Source: Geobacillus sp. 46C-IIa
GTDB taxonomy: Bacteria > Bacillota > Bacilli > Bacillales > Anoxybacillaceae
Length of the DNA stretch: 64,000 nucleotides
Direction of reading: 5' to 3'
NCBI RefSeq assembly: GCF_014679505.1
Contig: NZ_CP061474.1
Coordinates: 1,022,001 to 1,086,000, forward strand
Shown: piece by piece, positions 47,234-56,544 of the stretch
Position numbering within the stretch: the stretch's first letter is position 1
Layout of the letters: each line of letters starts with the position of its first letter
Position numbers and translations under genes: made by a program
The notes under the pieces: model-generated
Database searches by the model: none
Seen by the model: the letters and a program-made list of their open reading frames with translations, nothing else
Told to the model about the DNA's origin: nothing

Positions 47234-48538
47234 ATGGACGACCAAACGTTGTTTGCCCGGTATGCGGCTGAGGTGAACGGATGGGGAGAACAGGTCAAGC
47301 AGGTGCTGGCGCTGCGCGGGGCAAGCACTGATGGCGCTTCGGCGCTGCTAAAGTTTATCGCTGAACATGACGGAGCGTGGACGGAAGAGGCCATCCGTGA
47401 GCTCACGCGCCTTGTGGATGACGTGTACGCCGCTGCGCTTCGCCATTATGCCGTTGAAGCGGCTGAGTGGGGGAGACAAATGGAGCACGCCCTATCCGCG
47501 CGCGGAGCGGTGGATGACATCGGCCTTTCTTCTTTGTTGGCGCACATTGAAGAACACGACGGCGAGTGGACGGAGGAGGAAATTGGCCAACTGCAACGCC
47601 TTGTTGACGATGTGTATGTTCGAGCCGTTCGCCTTGTCGAACCAGTAGCCGGCGGACAGGAGGAAAACTCGCCACGGCGGGAAGAAGAAGCCGTTTTGCT
47701 TGAGCAGGAAGGCGGCGGAGAGCCAAGCGTTGAAGAGATCGTCACACATGAGGGAGATAGCGAACAAGAGCCGGCCGCCGCGGCGGAACGGGCGGAGCCG
47801 ATCGCATCCTCATCGGCGGATTCCGCTGATGGCGGGCAGTTGCACAAGGAAAAGACGATTGACGAAGAGCCGCGTCAAGAGGAAGGCGAGGCCGATGGTG
47901 AACGGCAGCGGCCGATCCCGCCTGGCAAGCATGTGCTGCCGCCGCTGCCGTACAGCTACGATGCGCTTGAGCCTCATATTTCCGAAGAAATTATGCGTCT
48001 CCACCATACGAAGCATCATCAAAGCTACGTCGACGGCCTGAACAAGGCGGAGCGCATGATGGCTGAGGCGCGCCGTACGAACAATTTTGAACTGTTGAAA
48101 CATTGGGAGCGGGAGGCGGCGTTCAACGGTTCCGGCCACTATTTGCACACCATTTTTTGGTATAACATGCACCCGGAAGGCGGCGGCGAGCCGCGCGGGG
48201 AGTTGCGGGCGCAAATGGAACGCGACTTCGGCAGCTTTGCCGCATTCCGGCGCCACTTCACCGAAGCGGCGAAAAGCGCCGAAGGGGTTGGCTGGGCGCT
48301 GCTCGTTTGGGCGCCGCGGGCGCATCGGCTCGAAATTTTGCAGGCGGAAAAACACCAGCTCATGACGCAATGGGATACGATTCCGCTTCTTGTGCTTGAT
48401 GTATGGGAGCATGCGTACTACTTGCAATATAAAAACGATCGGGCGGCGTATATCGAACATTGGTGGAACGTCGTCAACTGGCGCAATGTCGAAGCGCGCT
48501 TCGATGAGGCGCGGAAGCTGCGCTGGCAGCCATTTTAA
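47234..48538 (+). CDS. sodF: Superoxide dismutase (Fe/Mn) with duplicated N-terminal domain
   Basis: The 434-residue protein ends in a complete Fe/Mn superoxide dismutase (residues 234-434) with metal ligands at about His248 (LEPHIS), His305 (YLHTIF), Asp389 and His393 (LDVWEHAYY). Before it lie two tandem copies of a roughly 62-residue helical unit (residues 10-70 and 72-133), both containing EHDG-WTEE and RLVDDVY and more than half identical. An acidic, probably disordered linker of about 100 residues follows. Ordinary enzymes have about 200 residues; the B. subtilis SodF-type protein also has an N-terminal extension. The ATG at 47234 is preceded by GGAGGAGG. Confidence 0.88.
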   Translation: MDDQTLFARYAAEVNGWGEQVKQVLALRGASTDGASALLKFIAEHDGAWTEEAIRELTRLVDDVYAAALRHYAVEAAEWGRQMEHALSARGAVDDIGLSSLLAHIEEHDGEWTEEEIGQLQRLVDDVYVRAVRLVEPVAGGQEENSPRREEEAVLLEQEGGGEPSVEEIVTHEGDSEQEPAAAAERAEPIASSSADSADGGQLHKEKTIDEEPRQEEGEADGERQRPIPPGKHVLPPLPYSYDALEPHISEEIMRLHHTKHHQSYVDGLNKAERMMAEARRTNNFELLKHWEREAAFNGSGHYLHTIFWYNMHPEGGGEPRGELRAQMERDFGSFAAFRRHFTEAAKSAEGVGWALLVWAPRAHRLEILQAEKHQLMTQWDTIPLLVLDVWEHAYYLQYKNDRAAYIEHWWNVVNWRNVEARFDEARKLRWQPF

Positions 48539-48567
48539 ACAGGCGGGGGTCACCCCGCCTGTTTTTT
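48537..48567 (+). terminator. Terminator of the superoxide dismutase gene
   Basis: ACAGGCGGGG, a short loop and CCCCGCCTGT are followed by TTTTTT, overlapping the stop codon. Confidence 0.88.
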
Positions 48568-48632
48568 GAGCGGGCAAAAGCCAGCTCCTTGTCTAGAGGG
48601 GGGGTTCGCTGAACAAACGATGCGCGGCTGCT

Positions 48633-48771
48633 CTAGAAGGCCGGTGAAAAACGGCTGTCACGAGCAAATCAGCGGCATTTCGCCAAAAAAGAAGGCTGAT
48701 TTCGCAAAGTTTTTCTCATTGGGAAACAGCTGGAACTAGCAGTATTTTGTATTAAATCACCAGCCTTCTAG
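48633..48771 (-). mobile_element. 139-bp MITE-like element, copy C
   Basis: CTAG-bounded, with the best preserved terminal inverted repeats of the three copies (CTAGAAGGCCGGTG against CTAGAAGGCTGGTG, 13 of 14). It is 92% identical to copy B and lies between the superoxide dismutase terminator and the dacB promoter, in the same orientation as copy B. Confidence 0.8.
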
Positions 48772-48842
48772 GCATCGCGCTTGGAGTGTCATCCTTCTCC
48801 TGGCGGAAGCCTGTGAGCGCTTCTGCAGCCATATTTTTTCAT

Positions 48843-48870
48843 CATATTTGTCCGAGCGGCGCATACACTT
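48843..48870 (+). promoter_or_regulatory. SigE-type promoter of dacB
   Basis: TCATATTT and CATACACT have SigE sequence and spacing. dacB-spmA-spmB is SigE-dependent in B. subtilis. It leaves a leader of about 130 nt before the dacB start. Confidence 0.7.
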
Positions 48871-48950
48871 GTACAAAGCATGGCCTCCATGCCCAGCCTG
48901 TTTCCGTTGCGGAGTTCCCTCTGCTGCGTTCATTTCAGCCTAATTGGAAA

Positions 48951-48990
48951 GGAGGAACAGGCGATTCCTCCCTGCTTGCCGAAGGAGGGG
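48951..48990 (+). promoter_or_regulatory. Mutually exclusive hairpins around the dacB ribosome site
   Basis: In the dacB leader GGAGGAA (48951) can pair with TTCCTCC (48965-48971), and the same CCTCC could instead pair with GGAGGGG (48983) nearer the gene. The site nearest the ATG at 49009 is about 20 bases away, longer than usual. The structure may affect translation. Confidence 0.35.
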
Positions 48991-49008
48991 GATCCTCGCC
49001 GATATCGG

Positions 49009-50154
49009 ATGAAGAGGTGGAAGCGGCTCGTTTGGCTCATTGCGCTCATTGCGGGGATCACATTCTGTGTTCCGGGGCAGCTGCACGCCATGGACGGGGT
49101 GAGCGCGAAAAGCGCGATTTTAATAGAGCAACATTCCGGGCGGATTTTGTTTGCGAAAGACGCCTATACAAAGCGGCGCATCGCCAGCATTACGAAAATT
49201 ATGACCGCCATTTTGGCGATTGAGTCCGGGAAGCTTGATGATACAGTGACGATCAGCGCCCGCGCCGTCCGGACGGAAGGGTCGTCGATTTACTTGCGTC
49301 AAGGGGAGAAAATAAAACTGCGCGACCTCGTATACGGACTGATGCTTCGTTCCGGCAATGACGCCGCGGTCGCCATCGCTGAACATGTCGGCGGCAGTGT
49401 CGAGGGGTTTGTGTTTTTAATGAACGAAAAGGCGGCTGAAATCGGGATGCGCGATACGGAATTTGCCAATCCGCACGGGCTGGACGATGCGGAAAACCAT
49501 TATTCAACCGCTTACGACATGGCGTTGTTGATGCAATATGCGATGAAAAATAAAGAGTTTCGCCGCATTTCCGGAACGAAAGTGTACCGTGCTCCTGCCC
49601 CGCCTGGTGAAGACGGGGCGCGTGTATGGCGGAATAAAAATAAGCTGTTGACAAGCCTTTACGAATATTGCACCGGCGGCAAAACCGGCTATACGAAACG
49701 GGCGCACCGCACACTTGTGACGACAGCGTCGAAAGACGGCATCGAGTTGATCGCGGTGACATTGGACGCTCCGGACGACTGGAACGATCATATCGCCATG
49801 TATGAGTATGGGTTTTCCAACTACCATATCGCAAAAGTCAGCGGCGAGCGGGTCGTGAAGAAAATTTCCGACCCGTTTTACGAGGGGCGGCTTCGGGCAG
49901 CCCGCGATTTGCAATATCCGGTGACCGAACAGGAGACGGGGGAGCTGCGGGTGAAAGTATATTTGTTGGAGCCGCGCGATGAATGGAAGGAACCCCCGAG
50001 CCGCGCGCCGACCGCAGTCGGAAAAGCGGTGCTTTATTTGAACAAACAGGCGGTTGATGCGGTGCCGCTTTTTTATGAGCCGGAGAAGGGCAAAAGCAGC
50101 CGGGGGTTCTTTTGGCAAGTATTTCGGTTTTTAGGTGTGAGAAGCGATGGTTAA
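49009..50154 (+). CDS. dacB: D-alanyl-D-alanine carboxypeptidase DacB (PBP5*)
   Basis: The 381-residue protein has a signal peptide (KRWKRLVWLIALIAGITFCV, cleaved near LHA), the SITK catalytic motif (IASITKIMTAI), SGN in MLRSGNDAAVA and KTG in TGGKTGYTKRA. PBP5* trims the spore cortex from the mother-cell side. The ATG at 49009 gives the family length, but no ribosome site is well placed: GGAGGGG lies about 20 bases upstream. Its end overlaps spmA by eight bases. Confidence 0.92.
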   Translation: MKRWKRLVWLIALIAGITFCVPGQLHAMDGVSAKSAILIEQHSGRILFAKDAYTKRRIASITKIMTAILAIESGKLDDTVTISARAVRTEGSSIYLRQGEKIKLRDLVYGLMLRSGNDAAVAIAEHVGGSVEGFVFLMNEKAAEIGMRDTEFANPHGLDDAENHYSTAYDMALLMQYAMKNKEFRRISGTKVYRAPAPPGEDGARVWRNKNKLLTSLYEYCTGGKTGYTKRAHRTLVTTASKDGIELIAVTLDAPDDWNDHIAMYEYGFSNYHIAKVSGERVVKKISDPFYEGRLRAARDLQYPVTEQETGELRVKVYLLEPRDEWKEPPSRAPTAVGKAVLYLNKQAVDAVPLFYEPEKGKSSRGFFWQVFRFLGVRSDG

Positions 50155-50743
50155 CCTCATTTGGGTGATGATGGCGGTCATCGGCATCGCCTTTGCTGCG
50201 GCCAACGGCACGATGGAGGAAGTGAACAAGGCGGTGTTCGAAAGCGCCAAAGAAGCGGTGATGATCAGCATCGGCATGATCAGCATTTTAGTGTTTTGGC
50301 TTGGATTGATGGCGATCGCTGAGCGGGCCGGCTTGCTTCATAAAGTCGCGCGCCTGTTCATGCCCGTTGTGCGCCGCCTGTTCCCGGAAGTGCCGCCCGG
50401 CCATCCGGCGCTCGGCTACATCGTTTCGAACATGGTCGCCAATATGTTCGGCCTTGGCAATGCAGCGACGCCGATGGGCATTAAGGCGATGGAGCAGCTG
50501 AAGCGGCTCAACGGCGGCAGCGACGAGGCGAGCCGGTCGATGGTGACGTTTTTAGCCATTAATACGTCAAGCATTACCCTCATTCCGGCGACTGTCATCT
50601 CGATTCGGATGACGTACGGTTCGGCGTCGCCGGGCGAAATTATCGGCACGACAGTCGTCGCCTCGACGGTTTCGACGATTGGGGCGGTATTGATTGACCG
50701 GTATTATTATTGGAAACGGATGCGGAAAGGCAGGAAGCCATGA
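50147..50743 (+). CDS. spmA: Spore maturation protein A
   Basis: The 198-residue membrane protein contains a nucleoside-recognition (gate) domain with helices around ISIGMISILVFWLGLMAI and the conserved NMVANMFGLGNAATPMGIKAM. With SpmB it is needed for full dehydration of the spore core. It starts in the end of dacB and overlaps spmB by four bases (ATGA). Confidence 0.94.
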   Translation: MVNLIWVMMAVIGIAFAAANGTMEEVNKAVFESAKEAVMISIGMISILVFWLGLMAIAERAGLLHKVARLFMPVVRRLFPEVPPGHPALGYIVSNMVANMFGLGNAATPMGIKAMEQLKRLNGGSDEASRSMVTFLAINTSSITLIPATVISIRMTYGSASPGEIIGTTVVASTVSTIGAVLIDRYYYWKRMRKGRKP

Positions 50744-51276
50744 TGGCCATCGTCCAGCTTCTTTCAGTTTGGCTCATTCCGGGGCTCATCGCCTTTATTT
50801 TGCTCTATGGCACGGTAAAAAAAGTGCCGACGTACGAGGCGTTTGTCGAAGGCGGCAAAGAAGGGATCGAAATTGCGTTTTCGCTCATTCCATATTTAGT
50901 CGGCATGTTAGTATCGGTCGCGATTTTCCGTGCATCCGGGGCGCTTGAGGCGCTGATGGCGGCGATCAAGCCGTTCGCTGCGGCCATCGGGCTGCCGGCC
51001 GAAGTCGTTCCGCTCGCCGCGATTCGCACGATTTCCGGCACGGCCGCGCTCGGCATGACGACCGATTTAATTGCCACATACGGCCCTGACTCGTTTATCG
51101 GACGCCTCGCTTCCACCATCCAAGGCAGCACCGAGACGACGCTTTATGTGCTCACCGTCTATTTTGGCGCCGTCGGCGTCAAAAAAATGGGCGACGCGTT
51201 AAAAGTCGGCGTTTTAGCGGACATTCTTAGCTTTATCGTTTCCTTTTTCATCGTCTTGTTTGTATTCGGGCGCTGA
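50740..51276 (+). CDS. spmB: Spore maturation protein B
   Basis: The 178-residue membrane protein has the same gate-domain architecture as SpmA, with helices IAFSLIPYLVGMLVSVAIF and TISGTAALGMTTDLIATYGPDSF and the closing IQGSTETTLYVLTVYFGAVG. Two adjacent ATGs (50740 and 50743) follow AGGAAG; either may start it. It completes the dacB-spmA-spmB operon and a terminator follows. Confidence 0.94.
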   Translation: MMAIVQLLSVWLIPGLIAFILLYGTVKKVPTYEAFVEGGKEGIEIAFSLIPYLVGMLVSVAIFRASGALEALMAAIKPFAAAIGLPAEVVPLAAIRTISGTAALGMTTDLIATYGPDSFIGRLASTIQGSTETTLYVLTVYFGAVGVKKMGDALKVGVLADILSFIVSFFIVLFVFGR

Positions 51277-51296
51277 CCGCGTCCGTTTTTTGTTTT

Positions 51297-51317
51297 CCCG
51301 CCGTCCGGCGGGTTTTT
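51297..51317 (+). terminator. Terminator of dacB-spmA-spmB
   Basis: CCCGCC, loop GTCC and GGCGGG are followed by TTTTT. Confidence 0.8.
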
Positions 51318-51471
51318 GTTTGAGAGCCGCTTTCCGATCCGTTGAGCACTCGCAGCCTGTGCTCACGTTTCGAAAAGGAGGGGATTTCCGGCCCGGGATG
51401 ATAAAAATAAAAGCGGCATGCTTGTATCTGTCTAACGGAAAGGGTAAGATGATGAAAGAGGTGAGAAGCAA

Positions 51472-52203
51472 ATGGAACGGTTGCAAAAAGTGATTGCCCG
51501 CGCCGGCATCGCGTCAAGGCGCAAGGCGGAAGAAATGATTTTGCAAGGGCGGGTGAAAGTCAACGGCCGCGTCGTCACCGAACTCGGCGTCAAAGTCGGG
51601 CCGAGCGACGATGTGGAAGTCGACGGCATCCCGGTCGAGCGCGAGGAGCCGGCATATTATTTGCTCTACAAGCCGCGCGGCGTCATCTCGAGCGTCAAAG
51701 ATGAGAAAGGGCGCAAAGTGGTGACCGACTTTTTTAAAGATCTCCACCAGCGCATTTACCCGGTCGGGCGGCTTGACTACGATACGTCCGGCCTGCTCTT
51801 GTTGACGAATGACGGCGATTTCGCCCATTTGCTGATGCATCCGCGCTATGAGATCGAGAAGGTGTACGTCGCTAAAGTGAAAGGCATCCCGACGCGCGAG
51901 CAGCTGAAACAGCTCGAGAAAGGGGTGCTGTTGGAAGACGGCATGACGGCGCCAGCGAAAGTGAAACTGCTCTCGGCTGACCGGAAAAAGCGGACGGCCA
52001 TTGTCGAAATCCGCATTCATGAAGGGCGCAATCGGCAAGTGCGCCGCATGTTTGAGGCGATCGGCTGCGAAGTGCTGAAACTGAAGCGGGAGCGGTACGC
52101 GTTTCTCGATTTGAAAGGGCTTCGCCCCGGCGAATACCGCGAGCTGTCGCCGCATGAAGTGAAGCTGCTGCGCGCGATCGCCCAGTCCGGAGGGAAAAAA
52201 TAG
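51472..52203 (+). CDS. rluB: 23S rRNA pseudouridine synthase RluB
   Basis: The 243-residue enzyme has an N-terminal S4 RNA-binding domain (RLQKVIARAGIASRRKAEEMI) and an RsuA/RluB-type catalytic domain with the active Asp in GRLDYDTSGLLLLTNDG near residue 103. It isomerises a uridine in domain V of 23S rRNA. The start follows GAGGTGAG. It lies between spmB and resA as in B. subtilis. Confidence 0.93.
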   Translation: MERLQKVIARAGIASRRKAEEMILQGRVKVNGRVVTELGVKVGPSDDVEVDGIPVEREEPAYYLLYKPRGVISSVKDEKGRKVVTDFFKDLHQRIYPVGRLDYDTSGLLLLTNDGDFAHLLMHPRYEIEKVYVAKVKGIPTREQLKQLEKGVLLEDGMTAPAKVKLLSADRKKRTAIVEIRIHEGRNRQVRRMFEAIGCEVLKLKRERYAFLDLKGLRPGEYRELSPHEVKLLRAIAQSGGKK

Positions 52204-52263
52204 CGACGAACTTTGTCACATAACGTTCATATTCCTTGTGCATAGGGCGGAACGAAACTTTGC

Positions 52264-52325
52264 TATAATGGAAAATGGGAGATTATGAACTGCCACGTCG
52301 GCCCCTGCGGCATCGGCCGCAGGGG
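52264..52325 (+). promoter_or_regulatory. Extended -10 promoter and leader hairpin of resA
   Basis: TGCTATAAT (-10 at 52264-52269 with upstream TG) lies 83 bp before resA. Within the leader CCCCTGCGGC and GCCGCAGGGG form a perfect 10-bp stem with a four-base loop (52302-52325). No T-run follows, so it is a stable 5' structure rather than a terminator. Confidence 0.55.
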
Positions 52326-52351
52326 GATGAGAAATTGAAGGGGTTTGAGCG

Positions 52352-52876
52352 ATGAAAAAACAACAGCGCTTAGTGATGAGAACGGCTATTTTGCTCTTGC
52401 TGCTGGCCGCGCTCGGCTATACGATTTACGCCAACTTTTTCACAGAGAAAGCGGCGGTCGCTGTCGGCTCAACAGCGCCCGATTTTGTGCTCGCTGACTT
52501 AAAAGGGCGTGAACATCGTCTTTCAGACTATCGCGGCAAAGGCGTCTTCTTAAACTTTTGGGGAACGTGGTGCAAGCCGTGTGAACGGGAAATGCCGTAC
52601 ATGAACGAACTGTATCCGGTTTATAAAAAGCAGGGGGTTGAAATTTTAGCCGTCAATGTCGGTGAACCGAAGCTGAGCGTCGAAAAGTTTGCCGAACGCT
52701 TCGGCTTAACGTTTCCGATTGTCATCGACCGCCAGGATCAAGTGCTGAACGCGTATAACGTCGGGCCGCTGCCGACGACGTTTTTGATCGACAAAAACGG
52801 CGAAGTGAAAAAAATCATTACCGGCACGATGACAAAAGAAGGTATCAAGCAGCACCTAGAAAGCATCAAACCGTGA
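52352..52876 (+). CDS. resA: Thiol-disulfide oxidoreductase ResA
   Basis: The 174-residue protein is anchored by one N-terminal membrane helix (residues 10-27) with a thioredoxin-fold domain outside the cell. The redox motif is WCKPCE near residue 73, and the conserved active-site Glu of ResA is in the PxxE-type stretch that follows. It reduces the haem-binding cysteines of apocytochrome c. It begins the resABCDE operon. Confidence 0.95.
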   Translation: MKKQQRLVMRTAILLLLLAALGYTIYANFFTEKAAVAVGSTAPDFVLADLKGREHRLSDYRGKGVFLNFWGTWCKPCEREMPYMNELYPVYKKQGVEILAVNVGEPKLSVEKFAERFGLTFPIVIDRQDQVLNAYNVGPLPTTFLIDKNGEVKKIITGTMTKEGIKQHLESIKP

Positions 52877-52889
52877 GGAGTTTTGCGCC

Positions 52890-54548
52890 ATGGAACACGT
52901 CAAATGCGAATGCGGACACGTCAACCCGCACGGCACAGCGTTTTGCGAGTCGTGCGGCAAGCCGCTTGAGGAGCAGGGAGAGAAGCCGCTTTTAGATATG
53001 CGCTACGAAGGGAGCGCACGACGGTCACAAACGTACAACCGAACGATCGTCGACCAAATTTGGGCGTTTTTCTCCTCGGTCAAAGTCGGGGTAGCGCTCA
53101 TCGTCATCACGCTCATCGCCTCGGCCGTCGGCACGATTTTTCCGCAAGAAATGTATATCCCGCCGAACGTGAATCCGGCTGAATACTACGAAGAGCAGTA
53201 CGGTTGGGCGGGAAAGCTCTATTACGAGCTCGGTTTTAACAATTTGTACGGCTCGTGGTGGTACATGCTGCTCATCGCTTCAATCGGCGTTTCCCTTGTC
53301 ATTTGCAGCTTGGACCGCGTCGTGCCGCTTTACCGCGCCTTGAAGCGGCAAGGAGTGAAGCGCCATCCGCACTTTTTGGAGCGGCAGCGGCTGTTTGGCG
53401 TCTCGCGCGTCGGCGATATGGACAAGGCGGTCGCTCTGCTGAAAGAGCGGCTCGCCAAGCAGCGCTACCACATCCGCGAAGAAGGCGGCCATCTGCTCGC
53501 CGAAAAAGGGCGCTTTTCCCGCTGGGGGCCGTATGTGAACCATGTTGGCCTGATCATCTTCTTAATCGGGGCCATGCTCCGCTCGGTGCCGGGCATGTAC
53601 ATTGATGAGGTGATGTGGATTCGCGAAGGGGAAACGAAAGAAATCCCGGGGACTGACGGCCAATACTTTTTAAAAAGCGAAAAGTTTATTTTTGATACGT
53701 ACAAAAAAGGCGAAGACAATGAAGTGTTTAATGCCGCCATCGACCGCGTCGGCGATGGCATGATTGCGGAAAACTATCAGACGAATGTCGTCTTGTATAA
53801 GCGCGTCGGCCCGACAGTCGCCGGCGCCAAGCCGAAGCTCGAAAAGGTGAAAGAATATCCGATTCGCGTCAACGAACCGCTGAAATTCAACCACTACGCG
53901 CTCTATCAAGTTGATTTCCGGCTGAACGAGCCGAAAACGATGTCGTTCCAACTGGCGGATAAACAGTCGGGCAAAACGTTCGGCACGGTAGCGATCGACT
54001 TGTACGATCCAAAAGAAACGTACGACCTCGGGCGGGGGTATCGCGTTGAGCTATTAAGCTATTTTCCTGACTTTGAGTTTGACGAAGACGGCAACCCGTC
54101 GACGAAATCGCGCGTGCCAAACAATCCGGCGTTCGTCTTTAAAATGTATGCGCCGGATCGGCCGGAAGGGGAAGTCAGTTTCGTCGCCATCCAACAAACG
54201 ATCGAACCGTTTGGCGACAACAAATATAAAATGGCGTTTGCGGGGCTTGAGACGCGCAACGTCTCTGGCTTGACCGTCCGCCGCGATTTCACGCTTTGGA
54301 TTTTAGGGGTGGGCGGCGCGATTTTCATGATCGGGCTCATCCAAGGAATGTATTGGAACCACCGCCGCGTTTGGGTGCAGCGGGTGAACGGCGAATTATG
54401 GATCGCCGCACATACGAATAAAAACTGGTTCGGCTTGAAAAACGAGCTGCGCCGCCTGCTTGACGGCACCGGCGTCGCGATGCCGGCCGATCGGCTCGAA
54501 GAAGGAAAACAAGCCGGACAGGGAGGGCAAGCGCATGGCACAGCTTAG
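52890..54548 (+). CDS. resB: Cytochrome c biogenesis protein ResB
   Basis: The 552-residue membrane protein is the Ccs1 half of the system II haem-attachment complex. It has hydrophobic segments near residues 57-75, 120-140, 210-230 and 470-490 and a large external domain between the third and fourth. An unusual start is a short zinc-ribbon motif, [18 protein letters not shown], at residues 5-22. It overlaps resC by 14 bp. Confidence 0.93.
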   Translation: MEHVKCECGHVNPHGTAFCESCGKPLEEQGEKPLLDMRYEGSARRSQTYNRTIVDQIWAFFSSVKVGVALIVITLIASAVGTIFPQEMYIPPNVNPAEYYEEQYGWAGKLYYELGFNNLYGSWWYMLLIASIGVSLVICSLDRVVPLYRALKRQGVKRHPHFLERQRLFGVSRVGDMDKAVALLKERLAKQRYHIREEGGHLLAEKGRFSRWGPYVNHVGLIIFLIGAMLRSVPGMYIDEVMWIREGETKEIPGTDGQYFLKSEKFIFDTYKKGEDNEVFNAAIDRVGDGMIAENYQTNVVLYKRVGPTVAGAKPKLEKVKEYPIRVNEPLKFNHYALYQVDFRLNEPKTMSFQLADKQSGKTFGTVAIDLYDPKETYDLGRGYRVELLSYFPDFEFDEDGNPSTKSRVPNNPAFVFKMYAPDRPEGEVSFVAIQQTIEPFGDNKYKMAFAGLETRNVSGLTVRRDFTLWILGVGGAIFMIGLIQGMYWNHRRVWVQRVNGELWIAAHTNKNWFGLKNELRRLLDGTGVAMPADRLEEGKQAGQGGQAHGTA

Positions 54549-55722
54549 CAGCACATTGCTATATATTTCGTTCGTTTTATATTTGATCGGCACGTTTCTT
54601 TTTGGCGGCGCCATTCGCGATAAACGGAAGGAGCGGCAAGGAAAAGACCGCTGGTCGCAGCTTGGCATTGCCGTGACGATCATCGGCTTTCTTACTCAAG
54701 TCGGTTATTTTGTGACGCGCTGGATGGCTGCTGGGCACGCCCCGGTGAGCAACTTGTTCGAGTTTACGACGTTTTTCGGCATGATGCTTGTGGCCGCTTT
54801 CATCATTGTGTATTTCATTTACCGATTGAGCGTGCTCGGCTTGTTTGCGCTGCCGGTCGCGTTGCTCATTATCGCCTATGCGAGCATGTTTCCGCGCGAA
54901 ATTTCGCCGCTCATTCCCGCCTTGCAAAGCGACTGGCTGCACATTCACGTCACGACTGCGGCGGCCGGGGAGGCGATTTTGGCCATCAGCTTTGTCGCCG
55001 GGCTCATTTATTTGATCCGTGTCGTCGACCAGTCGAAACCGTCGAAGCGCACGTTTTGGCTCGAAGCCGTCATGTTTTGCCTAGTAACCACGCTCGGTTT
55101 CGTCATCGTTTCGACAGCGTTCGGGCTTTCCGGGTATGAGGCGAAATTTTCGTGGATTGACAAGAACGATCAACCGGCGGAAGTCGAGTACCATATGCCG
55201 GCGCTCGTCGGGCCGCATGAGGGCGAGCTCGCCAAAGACAGCGCCGGCCGCATGGAGCCGCTTGTTGAGATGCCGGCGATCATTAACGCGAAAAAGTTGA
55301 ATACCGTCATTTGGTCGTTGATGGCTGGGGCGGTGTTGTACATCGCGCTTCGTCTCGCATTGCGCAAACGCATCGCAGCGGCATTGCAGCCGCTTGTGAA
55401 AAACGTCAATTTGGATTTGACTGATGAAATTTGCTACCGAGCTGTAGCGATCGGATTCCCGGTGTTTACGCTCGGGGCGCTCATTTTTGCCATGATTTGG
55501 GCGCAAATTGCTTGGACGCGCTTTTGGGGCTGGGATCCGAAAGAAGTATGGGCACTCATCACCTGGCTGTTTTACGCCGCCTTTTTACATCTCCGGCTCT
55601 CAAAAGGCTGGCACGGAGAAAAGTCGGCGTGGCTTGCCGTCATCGGTTTTGCCATTATTATGTTTAACTTAGTGGCGGTCAACCTCGTCATCGCGGGGCT
55701 GCACTCATATGCCGGGACATGA
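54535..55722 (+). CDS. resC: Cytochrome c biogenesis protein ResC (CcsA)
   Basis: The 395-residue membrane protein has about eight hydrophobic segments and the haem-handling tryptophan motif in [18 protein letters not shown] near residue 325, with conserved flanking histidines. With ResB it moves haem across the membrane and attaches it to cytochrome c. I chose the ATG at 54535, after AGGGAGG, inside the end of resB. Confidence 0.94.
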   Translation: MAQLSSTLLYISFVLYLIGTFLFGGAIRDKRKERQGKDRWSQLGIAVTIIGFLTQVGYFVTRWMAAGHAPVSNLFEFTTFFGMMLVAAFIIVYFIYRLSVLGLFALPVALLIIAYASMFPREISPLIPALQSDWLHIHVTTAAAGEAILAISFVAGLIYLIRVVDQSKPSKRTFWLEAVMFCLVTTLGFVIVSTAFGLSGYEAKFSWIDKNDQPAEVEYHMPALVGPHEGELAKDSAGRMEPLVEMPAIINAKKLNTVIWSLMAGAVLYIALRLALRKRIAAALQPLVKNVNLDLTDEICYRAVAIGFPVFTLGALIFAMIWAQIAWTRFWGWDPKEVWALITWLFYAAFLHLRLSKGWHGEKSAWLAVIGFAIIMFNLVAVNLVIAGLHSYAGT

Positions 55723-55731
55723 TCGCAAGGC

Positions 55732-55766
55732 AAACGGATGCCCTATTGGCGGGCATCCGTTTTTTC
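55732..55766 (+). terminator. Terminator-like hairpin between resC and resD
   Basis: AACGGATGCCC, a seven-base loop and GGGCATCCGTTTTTT. It should reduce read-through from resABC into resDE, so resDE likely also has its own promoter. Confidence 0.85.
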
Positions 55767-55818
55767 AGTAAACTAGAAAGTGGGGACTGTTTCCATCTTG
55801 TAAGGGAGGATGTTTGGC

Positions 55819-56544
55819 ATGGAAAAGCAAGAAAAGCCGATCCGCATTTTAGTGGTCGATGATGAAGAACGCATCCGCCGACTCTTGAAAATGTACTTGG
55901 AACGGGAAAACTATGCGATCGACGAAGCCGGCGATGGCAATGAAGCGCTTGAGAAAGCGCTGGCGAACGACTACGACGTTATTTTGCTCGATTTAATGCT
56001 GCCGGGCAAAGATGGAATTGAGGTGTGCAAAGAAATTCGCGAGCAAAAAGCGACGCCGATTATTATGCTGACGGCGAAAGGCGAAGAATCAAACCGCGTT
56101 CAAGGGTTTGAAGTCGGCACCGATGATTACATCGTCAAGCCGTTCAGCCCGCGCGAAGTCGTCCTGCGCGTCAAAGCGCTGCTGCGCCGCGCAGCGAACG
56201 CCGCCTATGTGCCGGCCGAGACGACAGCCAAAGATGTGTTGGTGTTCCCGCATGTAACGATTGACAACGATGCCCACCGGGTGACGGTCGACGGCCAAGA
56301 GGTGAGCTTGACGCCGAAAGAATATGAACTGCTTCTCTTTTTAGCCCGCTCGCCGGATAAAGTGTTTGACCGCGAGCAGCTGTTAAAAGAAGTATGGCAT
56401 TACGAGTTTTTCGGCGATTTGCGCACCGTCGACACTCATATTAAACGGCTGCGCGAAAAGCTGAATAAAGCGTCGCCGCAGGCCGGAAAAATGATCGTCA
56501 CCGTCTGGGGCGTCGGCTACAAGTTTGAGGCAGTGAGCGACTGA
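55819..56544 (+). CDS. resD: Response regulator ResD
   Basis: The 241-residue OmpR-family regulator controls aerobic and anaerobic respiration genes, including its own res operon in B. subtilis. The receiver domain has the acidic pair in [10 protein letters not shown] and the phospho-Asp in [13 protein letters not shown] near residue 57. The C-terminal DNA-binding domain contains [17 protein letters not shown] chose the ATG at 55819, nine bases after GGGAGG. It overlaps resE by one base. Confidence 0.94.
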   Translation: MEKQEKPIRILVVDDEERIRRLLKMYLERENYAIDEAGDGNEALEKALANDYDVILLDLMLPGKDGIEVCKEIREQKATPIIMLTAKGEESNRVQGFEVGTDDYIVKPFSPREVVLRVKALLRRAANAAYVPAETTAKDVLVFPHVTIDNDAHRVTVDGQEVSLTPKEYELLLFLARSPDKVFDREQLLKEVWHYEFFGDLRTVDTHIKRLREKLNKASPQAGKMIVTVWGVGYKFEAVSD

